Positions 25,101 through 37,100 of a stretch of 64,000 nt of DNA are shown here, one piece after another. Location of the stretch: the NCBI RefSeq assembly GCF_051020985.1, contig NC_135002.1:1612001-1676000 (forward strand), given 5' to 3'. Position 1 is the stretch's first letter; each line of letters opens with the position of its first letter. A program made the translations under genes and the position numbers. This stretch comes from Nomia melanderi. Lineage: Eukaryota; Arthropoda; Insecta; Hymenoptera; Halictidae. The notes beneath the pieces were generated by a model, which saw only the letters and a program-made list of their open reading frames with translations, searched no databases and was not told the origin of the DNA.

Positions 25101-28100
25101 TTGAAACTATGAAGCTTTGAAGCCTTGGAACTTTGGAACTTCGATGCTTTGACGCTTTGAAACCTTCAAGCTTTGAAGCCTTGGAACTTTGGGACTTTGA
25201 AGCTTTGACGCTCTGAAACTTTGATGCTTTGACGCTTTGACGCTTTGGAGCTTTGAATCTTTGAATCTTTGAAACTTTGAAGCTTTGGAACGTTGAAGCT
25301 TTGGAACGTTGGAACTTCGAAGCTTTGGAACTTCGAAGTTTTGGAACTTTGAAACATTAAACATTAAACTATGAATAACTTTCCTCTTTATAAAATCCAA
25401 TCGAACGTATTCGCCACAAGCTAACTCTCATACTACAAGCCAAGAAGTTACAAATTGTTTCGCATTAATCCAAACGTCTAATTGATAAATGATAGTAGGT
25501 TGCCTCGCCGCTGATCCATTCAACATCAGAGAAATTTGCAGTCCATCAGGAGCAGTGTCAGCGAAATTAGAAATCCGTGCGTTGGGTTAAATAGACTGTG
25601 TGATCTTTCTAAAATGCAAGAAAATAAGAATTCCAATGAGCGTGAATATTCCAAGAAAACGAGCATTTCAGATAACCGTGAATGAATAAGAGCAATGTCT
25701 TTAATCCTGCGGTAGCCGATCGCAAACGAAAGGGAAACAGACGATCAGAAATATTTAGATAAAATGTTGTTATGGAAATTATACCGAGTGATTGCGATCG
25801 ACCGGCGACTCAACGGAAATATCGATTCTTTATTCAGCGAAACGCCGGGTGAGCGGAACGATCGATGTTAATGATTGCTGGTGCAGTTGCAGGGTTGCAA
25901 TTTACTGCACTTAATGAGCACCCTAGATACTAAAGGTTCTACGAGAAATGTAGAAACTCACGAAGCAATCCTAGGGCTTGTGCACAATTTTGCAATGATG
26001 GATAGAATAAAATTAAAAAGAACTTAGAATAGAAATAGAAGACATCGCAAATATAGATTAGCAATTATAAAAGTACCAGATACTTAAAACTAGAAAGATT
26101 CAAAGCTTCGAACTTCCAAACTTCCAAACTTCCAAACTTCCAAACTTTCAAACTTTCAAACTTCGATCTTGCAAACTTCTAAGCATCCAAACTTCCAAAC
26201 TTCCAAACTCTCAAACTTTCAAACTTCCAAACTTCCAAACTTCCAAACTTCCAAACTTCCAAACTTCCAAACTTCCAAACTTCTAAACTTCTAAACTTCC
26301 AAACCTTCAAACTTGCAAACTTGCAAACTTCCAAGCTTCCAAGCTTCCAAACCTCCTAACTTTCAAACTTCCAAACTTCCAAACTTTCAAACTTCTAAAC
26401 TTCCAAACCTCCAAACATGCAATCTTCCAAACCTCCAAACCTCCAATCCTCCAAACCTCCAAACCTCCAAACCTCCAAACTCCCAAACATTCAAAAGAAA
26501 TCCCAAATCGACTCAATCACCGACTAAAAACTTCCCCATACCCCATAAAGAAAATCTCTACGAACGAATCGCTAGATGCCCATTATCATTAATCCCTTAT
26601 GTCGAAAGAGCGAGCGATACATCAGGTGCCGATGGTGTTACGTATTTCCGATCGGCAGGCAAGTCGAACGAGGTCGGCCAAAGGAAATCCACGCAATTGT
26701 CCTCGACCGGCCCGTTTCCGAGCTCGAGCGGCTGGGTTTCGAAAGAGGATCGCGGCTAATCGTATTCTCTCCTCGCTGAGCCGCCTATGCAAATCCATAA
26801 CGGATCGAACGGCCTGCCTCTTTGAAAGTGGAATTCTAGCCGGTGGACGCTAATTAGTCGGGATCGAGAACGAAGCGTAGAAAGCGGTGCACCGAAATGG
26901 CTCGCGCGCGATCCACGCGGAACGAAATCGAACGCCGGACCTTGGGAAGTTGGAAATACAATCTTTTTCCCGTTACTTGTTCCTTGATCGAGACATTCAT
27001 TGATTCTATAATACGCTCGCAACTCGAGCAATAACGGAGATATCGATAACAATTCGAAAATAGCCTCTCGATGCATAAAATGAACATTTAAAAGATTTTT
27101 CTGATATACATTGGTTACAGATCAGGACGAATGAATCGGAAATAAAAGAAACGAAAGATACTACTAGAATTTATAGAAATATCAGAGGTTGCAGAAGAAT
27201 TCTCTCGCGTAAATTCCAATTTAAATTTACCAAGACCTTGATTAGATCATGTAGCGAACGAGAGGAACATAGAAATTCTTACATACGTTTTCAATTAACA
27301 CTGACCAGTTTCGAGAAGTTAATATTCCTTCATCTTCCGAATATTTCATTAATGAGCCAGATGTATAACAGGATATTACTAGTACAGAAGCTATCGACGA
27401 AGCGAACGATATCCAGCGAAAGCGCTGAAATGTAATAAACAGATAACTAGACCAAACTAATAACAATAATACTAACTAGACCGCGATAATTGTATAATCA
27501 TCATATTCCGAATCGACTAAATCTCCGTTAATATTAGAACTACGTACCAGTCAGAATGACTGGTTTCGATCATTATATTCCAAGAGCAACATCTGTAGGG
27601 GTAAGCGGAGTAATGATTGGCTTTTTTCCTTTAGCAGACGTCAGGATCATTCGGTTAGGTCGGTAGTTCTAGTGTTAACATGTAGCAATCGAATTGCTAT
27701 AGTTCAATGAAACGACAATTATACGAAAAAATTTCTATATTGTAAATAAATGTTTCAATTCGATCGAATGATTTAATATCGTATTTTCTCCATTCTGTGT
27801 ATTTTCCTCTGTGAAATCGTGCGGCGTTCAACGTGTTAAGGAAATACACGTTGAAAAATGTGTACGCGACGGATATAAATCACGCGAGCGATCGATGACA
27901 ACAATGATTGCTTAACACTAGAACTACCGAGCATTGAATACGATTAACACGCAATTCCTATAAAAATCGTAACAATAGATTATTTTCAGTTTCTTCAGGT
28001 CGATGGCTACAATGATTCACGTGATTTATATTCATCGCGTACACACTTTTCAAAGTGTATTTGCTTAACACTAGAACTACCGAGCATTGAGTTCGATTAA

Positions 28101-31100
28101 CACGCAATTCCTATAAAAATCGTAACAATAGATTATTTTCAGTTTCGTCAGGTCGATGATAACAATGATTCACGTGACAATGCGATAGCATCGAGCGCAG
28201 CAGCCGCTTCCGAGAAAACAGGAGAAACCGTAGAAAGTAAAGGGAGCTCAAGGGTAACAGCGAGCATTCAAATAGGACAGACCGGTCGGATTCGAATCGT
28301 TAGAAGAAAAGGGTCGGGAAAAAACCGAGCTGAGTCGCGTGCGGCCGGCGTCCGCGGAAGCCTCCTTGAACAATTCGAAACGGGATAGCCGTTCGTGGCT
28401 ACTTACGATCATAATTACGAGGCCGCTCGTGACTCGGTTACGAAAGCGAGCGGGGTGGACTCGCGGCGCGGCCGTTTGTTTGCGCGATCCTTCGACGCGA
28501 TTTACTTTTACTTTCGAGCTGGACAAACACTCCCGCTTTCCTTTCGCGGAGTCTTTCACCGGCTTTCGCGGAAAAATCCGACCGTCTCGTGTTTGTAATG
28601 TTGACCCTTAGCACTGCAGATGGTTTTGTAATCTATTGTAACTGCAATTAGTTTTTATCCCTTAGCACTCCAGATGGTTTTCTAATATGGCAACTGCAAC
28701 TAATTTTTATCCTTTAGAACTAAAGATGGTTTTGTAATCTATTAGTAACTGCAATTAGTTTCTATCCCTTAGCAATCCTATGTCGAGACTTAATGTTCTA
28801 TTTCATTGCAACCTCTACCTGTTTCAACCCTTTGCGGACGTAGACTCTTTAAAGTAAAGATTGCAACGTGTGAAGCTAAATTATACATCGAATGCTTAAA
28901 CAATTGTAAAAACCGGAACTATACACTGATCACTTGTTATAAGTAATTAAGTCATTCGTTTGCAACTTGATGTTCCAAATATGTGGGTGCGTCGTTGTGT
29001 AATGCTGCGTTTTCGTTGCAGGGGTGCCAAGCGGTGTCGCTGCTGCTCAGCTTGAGCATTCTGCTCGCGACGATACAACACGGTGAGTAGAGTTTTTGCA
29101 ATGCATATTGCAATTGATAAATGCAATGTCGAGGAGTTTTCGTTTGGGGACTGCGAGGGACACTGTGGTAATGGTTACTGAAGGGGTTGGGGTTGAGGAT
29201 ATGGAATTTCTCGGTTCAATTAAGTTCCAAACATTGTAAAATAAAAGATCTCGTCATGCTCATAGAAATCTCCTCGGTTTAATTAAGCTCCAATATTGCA
29301 AATAAAAGATCCATTCATGCTCCCACAAAATTACTCAGTTTAATTAAGCTCCAAACATTGCAAAGTAAATGGTCCATCGTGCTCATAGAAATCTCCTCGG
29401 TTTAACTAAGCTCCAAACATCGTAAAATAAAAGATCTCTTCATGCCTCCATAAAATTCCTCAGTTTAACTAAATTCAAACAATTCCATTCACGCTCGCGC
29501 AAAACTGCCGAGTTATCGCCAAAACGATCGCCTCCCATGACAATAGAGCCCAAAGGTCACGGATACTCCTAATTACACTCAAGTGGGAAACCCACGAAAG
29601 CAAAGAGAAAGAGAGAGAGAGAGAGAGAAAGAGAGAAGACACCGAGCAAGGTTAGCGCCGCGAAAGAATGGCCCATTTACGCCGTGACCGAGTCTCTCCC
29701 AGCAGTCCCCCGTAATTTCTCTAGCGTGCCGCCTCGCGTGCACCGTGCACGCACGGATGCAGTTTCACTGCTCGCAGCCCCGGCCCAGTGAAACCCATGG
29801 TACGTTCAGCGAATGTGAAATCTGAAATTTATCAACGCAAAATACTCGTCGCGCCTGGCGATCTCTGCGAGACTTTGAATATTTGCTTTTATAACAAGAC
29901 TTCGAATACTCCGCTCAACTATTGGTTATTAAATGATCTCGCGTTCCGATGAACGAGAAGGATGAATGATAAATATGCAGATACCATGCTGAAGTTACAA
30001 TTCTTTTCTCTAACATTAAACAGTTCACTGTTTGTGTTCTAAGCTTCAGAAATATTTGGTCTCGATTATTTGAAAATATCCTACAGAGTTCAAAGGGTTA
30101 AATGGATAATCAATTCGAATGAAATTTTATACTTTTTTCAATTTTTTTTTGAAATTTCAATTTCAATATACTTTCAAAATTGAATTACAACAGTTCTCCA
30201 TTAACCCTTTGCAAAGAATTCTCGGTTTCCTCGATTCGATACAGCAAAATAAATTCAATCCTTTCAAAACAAACGTTATCTCATTAAACACATCAAGCTT
30301 TCATATTCAGAAGCAAAAGTGGTAAACAAATAAATATTCAAAGAAACGCAGTTCCGTAATTTATAGGAATTACCGAGTTTCCAAAAACGTCGTCCGTTTA
30401 TTCGGAGAATGTTGAACATTTCTAAATAACTTTCGGCTGCAAGGGGTTACCAAAGTTGAACGATCTGTACACGCATTCTGCGCGCGGTGAAAACGGTCGG
30501 CGCGGCAAAAACGGCGCTGGACTGTTTCGATCGGCACAGGTGGAGCGCCGAGAGGTTCCGAAGCTGCGAGAAGGGGTCAGAGGAGAGGGAGAACCGTCGA
30601 AAGTAACATTGTAAACGTTAAACGATCTCTAAACGATCTTTAAAGGCGATCGATCGGTTGTTCCCGCCGGGTTTCCATGTCTGCGCGGTTGCAATCGATA
30701 GGGTACCGTTTCCGGGATCTGGAAAAAACACCGCCGACCGTAATTGACGCAATCCGCCGGCCCAGCTAAAGGTGAGATCGTGATCTACGCGAGGGAACGC
30801 CCGCGAGAATTCGTTCCCTGTCGATTCTTTCCCCCAGTATGCGCGAGCTCGGTTGGTTTAGATGGAGGAGCGGACGGCGATCGGCTTTTCTAGATGTTTA
30901 TAGATTTTCCTAGGTTTTTCTAGAGTTTTCGCAATTTTTATAGGCTTCTGTAGATTTTTCTCGATTTTGATAGGTTTCTATAGATTTTTCTAGACTTCTC
31001 TAGACTTTTCTCAGTTTTTATAGACTTCTCTGGATTTTCATAGGTTTCTATAGATTTTTCTAAGGTTTGCTCAATTTTATAGGGTTCTATCGATTTTTCT

Positions 31101-34100
31101 TGATTTTTATAGGTTGCTATAGATTTTTATAGAGTTTGCTCAATTTTATAGGTTTCTATAGACTTTTCTAGACTTCTCTAGATTTTTCAGTTTGCTCAGT
31201 TTTATAGGTTTCTATAGATTTTTCTAGACTTTTCTAGATTTTTCTTAGTTTTTGTAAGCTTCTATAGATTTTTCTAGATTTTTCTAAATTTTTATACGTT
31301 TCTATATATTTCTCTAGATTTTTCTCAATTTTTCTAGATTTCTATAAATTTCTCTAGATTTTACTCAATTTTTATCAGTTTCTATCGATTTCCTGAATGT
31401 TCCTACATTTTATAAATTTTCCTAAATCTACATAGCTTTCTACAAATCTTCCCGTTGTCCCTACATTTTTCTAAATTTTCATAAATTTCCATAGATTTTT
31501 AATTATTCCTAGATTCTTCATTCATAAGTCTCCACAGATGTTCTTACACTCTCATTTAGACCTACATACACAGATCAAAAAAATTAAACGTTTCCATCCG
31601 AACCGTAACACAAGCTTCAAGAAGTTCACGGGGTTTCTAGAGCCATTTTCTATTCTCTATAAAATATACATTGCACGCAACGATTCCCTAATCCGATGAT
31701 CAAAGGAAAACGGTCTAATTAGCTCGCGAGAGGAGAATAACGAGCAACGATCTCAAAGGAACCGGGAAACCGGCATTGTCGGCCAAAACCAGCCGGTCCC
31801 GATCCGCGTATCGCGAGAATTTCTGGTTCCCGGCGAACGAGGCGCCTCTTACCGATATTATCTACGGCGTTACGCGCCGTGCTCGGCTCCGACGCCGCCG
31901 ATGGAGCGCGAAACTATGCGGTGAAAGAATCGCGGCGCGGTTTCCGTCGAGTCGTCGCTCCGCTCGGCAGGAGAACAATCCCGCTCTATGCAAAACGTGC
32001 GAATTACCCGTGCAAACTATGTAGCTGGAGGAGCGCGCCGGTTTTCCGGGAGTATCGAAAGGCTTTCTAACTCGATCGCGACGTCCTTCGTGCCTCGGGA
32101 TCGTTTCGAAAGAAAAAGCACCGTGCATCGTGGATGGAGATCGATGGACGGAACTGAAGTAATTGTTCGAGTGTAGCAAAAATGATGTTTGATACTTTGT
32201 TATTTTCTAACACTAGAACTACCGATCACAAACTGACTTTTACAGATTTCTTTAGAGAAACAACTGGAGGTTCTATGATTCGTATCGTCAGCAGTGGAAA
32301 CGGCTGGTGGAATGGAAACACTAGAAGTTACTGGTGATTGTGACATCAGAACTTGACACGAGAGGTCAACACCACTGTCGAATAGAATCTATAGTTGTGA
32401 TAATACGAAGACAACCTTTACAAACAATAACATTTACCGAATTTAGATACACCAAGCATTTATTTCGTATGTCCTTATATGAGAACGCCATGACGTACCA
32501 CATGTGGTACACGTTAATTTTTGTAGCAAAATATTTTTAAGGGACACATGGTCAAGAATAGCTGTATACGTTACAAAGCACCGAAAACATCAAGGCACGA
32601 TATCAAAATATATAAAATTAAAAAAAGCTTGAATATAACTTAATATTTTATTTAAAAAATCAATATAGTTCATAAGCAAAATATGACCGAAATTTCCGTG
32701 GCATTCAACGTGTTAAGAAAATGTTCTGCGCGGATAGTAGTTAGATAGTAATTAAATCTTTACGTTTTCGATAGCTGGTCGATTATAATTATTCCTGCCT
32801 CTGCATTAGACATTTCACGTCGATCAGCCTTCGATCAAGGCTCACGACCGACGCAGATCTTCGAGATCAATCGGCGGATTCCCCGCGCCGCGTGGGTGGT
32901 CAGGGTCGCGCGCGATCTTAATTCCACGCTCGATTTTCGCATTGTGCCCCGAGGTGACCTCGATTCGCGTGATCGGTGAAAGCACCGGGGCCAACGCCGG
33001 CCGATCGAAAGCGCCGCGCCCGGAGATCGATCGCGATCGGCATAACTCACGCGCGAGTACAAAAGAGAAACTGTCTCGCGACCGGGACAAGTGCATTAAT
33101 CGATCGCGCGCCGCGCGAATAATTCCGAACGGATCAATCATAAATTCATTTCGCGTGCCGATGGAAAAACTCGATTGGAAAATGCTCTCTTTACGTGCTC
33201 GAAACCTAAATGCGTCGTCGGTTCTTAACTCGTTGCACTCAAAATTCCCAGTCACCAGTTGATTCGATACAGCAAAACTGTGAAGCTGAATATTCGGTAT
33301 TTCGAATGAAAATTATATTCTGCAATGTGAAATATTTAAAGAAATTAAAAAATTGTCTCATCGGAGAATGTATAAATATTTCTACTGAGAAACTTCCGAG
33401 TGCAAAGGGTTAACACGCGTACCGGTTAATTTTCAGAGAACTGAATTGTGATGGCAATTTTCAGTGGTCAACTTATATCGCTATACATAGAAAAATTCAG
33501 ATATATTGTTATGTAATATATTTTAAATAGATGATTGATTCGAATGAAATTTTATATTTCTTTCAATGCTGTGGTAATTAGCGAAGTTGTATGGTTAAGT
33601 GTCTTTATAAAAAAACGAAATTTCTCGTTACCGGTATGCAATTTATATCTGAACTGTGATGCATCCGACTGCTTTGTTACTGATAATTTATTGAAAAGAA
33701 ATTTTCAGTCTTATTCGATGCAGTATTAGCTTGTTTTGACTGGAGAAAATTAGACGCGTCGCGAGACAAAGCTGATCGGTGGAATCCGTGGAAGATTCTC
33801 GCGAAAGTTTGTGAACTAGATTCGCGATCTATTTGGAACACTATAGACGTCTCGAGGAGCTATCAACATATCGGCTAATTTCTATATTTCCTATAGTAAA
33901 TTTTATAACCGTTATTGGCAACGTCGAAAAGTCAATTCAGAATCTACGACTAAGCTTGGAAAATAATTTTGCAAGCAGTATTAATTGGAGTTACGATAAC
34001 GCGATTCGATCGATCTGTGCCTAGGTGATGCCGAGCGAAAGATCGTCTGTTATTACACGAACTGGTCGATCTACCGGCCAGGTACGGCCAAGTTCTCACC

Positions 34101-37100
34101 CCAGAATATCAACCCCTATCTATGCACCCACCTGATCTACGCGTTCGGTGGGTTCACCAAGGACAATGCTCTGAAGCCATTCGACAAGTACCAGGACATT
34201 GAGAAAGGTAGAACAGTTTAATCAGGATATTGTGAGAATTAAGTGCGATCCATTGATTAAAATTATTTTAATCAATGATTTTCTGATTTTTCTAGACATT
34301 AATGGAATCGATAATATTCTTTTCAATTACCTAACCAAGAAACAAATAATTATTCGTTTCTTCTAAGTTAGACAGCCTGGCAACATAAAGAAACAATATG
34401 AAAATATATAAAAATTATCAGAAATTTCAATGTAACTTAATATTTTATTTAAAACACCAATAGAAATTTCCGTGGCACGTGACGTGTTAACTTGCCTTAT
34501 CATTGATTTCTCAACTATGATACAATTACTTTGTAAATAATAATTTATTAAGAAACGGACAGATTATTGATTTAAAAGCACATTCCATATGAATCTTTAC
34601 TCCAAAATATAGCAACTGATAATAGAAGAATAATATTAAATTTGAATTCGAAGGGATCGAGTAATATTCACGGGGTTCATGGGGTTATCAAGGCAAGGGG
34701 TTAATAACCATGACAAATGTTCAAGGCGGATACGCCAAGTTCACCGGATTAAAGACCTACAACAAGAACCTGAAGACACTGTTGGCGATCGGTGGATGGA
34801 ACGAAGGTTCCAGCCGATTCTCGCCAATGGTGGCCGACTCGGACCGACGGCGAGAATTCGTCAAGAACTCCGTCAAGTTCCTCCGGAAGAACCACTTCGA
34901 CGGCCTCGATCTCGACTGGGAGTACCCGGCGTTCAGGGACGGCGGGAAACCTCGGGACAAGGACAATTACGCTAGCCTCGTGCAGGTACGATCGTCCTTG
35001 CTCGTTTGCTCTAGCACAGTGTTTCCCAACGTGGGGTGATTTGAATTTTAAGGGGGTAATTTGAAATTTCAAGTATCCCTTCATGTTATGATATTTTCGC
35101 GTGTAAACGAAATGGGAAAGATATTATAATGAATATTGTGAAAATATTGTAATATTATATAATGTAGTATTATAAAAGTATTGGAATATGGTATTGTAAA
35201 AATATTGGAATATAGTATTATAGAAGTATTGGCATATAGTATTATGAAAGTATTGGAATATAGTATTAGAAAAGTATTGGAATATAGTATTATAAAAGTA
35301 TTGTGATATAGTATTAGAAAAGTATTGGAATATAATATTATAGAAATATTATAATAAATACTATACAAATATTATAATATAGTATTATAGAAACGTTATA
35401 ATAAATACTATAAAAATATTAGAATATAATATTGTAAAAATATTATAATATTATATTATAATGTAGTATTATAAAAATATTATAATATAGTATTATAAAA
35501 GTATTATAATACAGTATTATAGAAATATTAGAATATAATATTAAATATTATACATACGTTACATGGGCATAAGGATTTTAGAAAGGCTTAACTGGGGCAC
35601 GTCATAAAAACTGTTGGGAAACACTGGTCTAATCTGTGTAACAATTGTGTAACAATTGTTCTCACCGAAGGAACTCAGAGAAGAGTTCGAGAAGGAGTCT
35701 TCGAAGACAGGAAGGCCGAGGCTGTTGCTATCACTGGCAATGCCAGCTGGCATCGAGTACATAGACAAAGGCTACGATGTGCCCAGGTTGAACGAGTACC
35801 TGGACTTCATCAACCTGCTATCCTACGACTATCATTCGTCTTACGAGCCGGCCGTCAACCATCATTCACCCCTGTACCCATTGGAAGAGGACAACGAGTA
35901 CAACTACGACAGCGAGCTGACAATCGTAAGATCAACCTGAACTTCACCCTTTGCACTTTGAAAAATTTCAATATTTGATGAGATAAACACGATATTTACA
36001 TCGAGGAACAAAGCTATTTCTCAAATTGATATAATATTAACACTAGAACTATCGTAACAGTCAAAATGACTGGTTTCAATATTCGAAATGATTTTGAAAA
36101 TAAATAGTTTCATTTGAGTACTACAATGAATGTCTGAGGAAACTGAAAATAATCTATTGTTACAGTTTCTATAGGAATTGCATATTAATCGTACTAAATT
36201 CTCAGTGGTTCTAGTGTTAAATATCAAATTTGCAAAGGGTTAATAACCACCGAGCTGTCGAATTGAAGTTACCAAATTTACCGATTTCTTCGGTACTGAT
36301 CTCGAGACACTTCTAGGATTACACGATCAACTATTTGATGAAAAAAGGCGCCTCGCCGGATAAGATCATTCTGGGAATCCCTACGTATGGTAGATCGTAC
36401 ACGCTGTTCAATCAGGATGCAACGGAACTGGGATCTCCAGCGGATGGTCCTGGAATCGAGGGTGACGCTACTCGCGAGAAGGGATACCTTGCTTATTATG
36501 AGGTTTGCTTGAATCTAGTCTAGTTAGTTCTGATGTTTTAATCTAGTGCACGTGAAATGATTAGTTTATCTAAAAATGTCTAGTCTAGCTAGTTCTCATG
36601 TTCGAATCTAGTGCATGTGAAATGAATAGTTTATGTAATACTGTATAGTCTAGCTAGTTTTCAAGTTTGAATCTAGTGCATGTAAAATGATTAGTTTATC
36701 TAATACTGTCTAGTCTAGTTAATTCTCACGTTTGAATCTAGTGGACCTAGAATGATTAGTTAATCTAATACTGGAGACCAAGAGAGAGCAAAATTAGATG
36801 TAACTTTTGAAATTTGAATCTAGTCTAATTTGTTCTCAATTTTGAATCTAGTGCACGTGAAATAATTAGTTAATCTAATCTTATTGTTGAATCGTTCACC
36901 AGATCTGCGAGAGCCTCTCTCAGTCAGACGACTGGGAAGTGATACAACCGAATCCCAAGGCGATGGGACCGTATGCTTACAAAGAAGACCAATGGGTAGG
37001 CTACGACGACGAGGACATCGTCAAGCTGAAGGCGAAATACGCGAACGAGAAGAGCCTCGGTGGTATTATGTTCTGGACGATCGACAATGACGACTTCCGT

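Larger units (their letters stand above)
13136..29021 (+). other. Cht6 intron 1 (15.9 kb)
   Basis: The donor GGGTAAGT at 13136 and the acceptor at 29021 split the signal peptide after codon 3. The intron alternates AT-rich stretches full of TTAA elements with GC- and CpG-rich blocks (about 15070-15660, 16400-16820, 17100-17440, 18880-19210, 20880-21190, 21890-22330, 23050-23480, 24230-24780, 26570-26960, 28180-28600). The many 60-140-codon frames in the GC blocks occur on both strands together and look like chance. Short (AT)n is at 17657-17674 and ATT-rich sequence at 17786-17890. I see no gene on either strand. Confidence 0.7.
29083..34024 (+). other. Cht6 intron 2 (4.9 kb)
   Basis: This follows the signal-peptide exon. 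It contains a (GA)n run near 29605-29630, GC-rich blocks at about 30470-30880, 31690-32170 and 32820-33240, a long minisatellite (30885-31500) and TTAA-element copies at 32486-32715 and 33225-33413. The reading frames are confined to the GC blocks. I see no gene. Confidence 0.65.
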
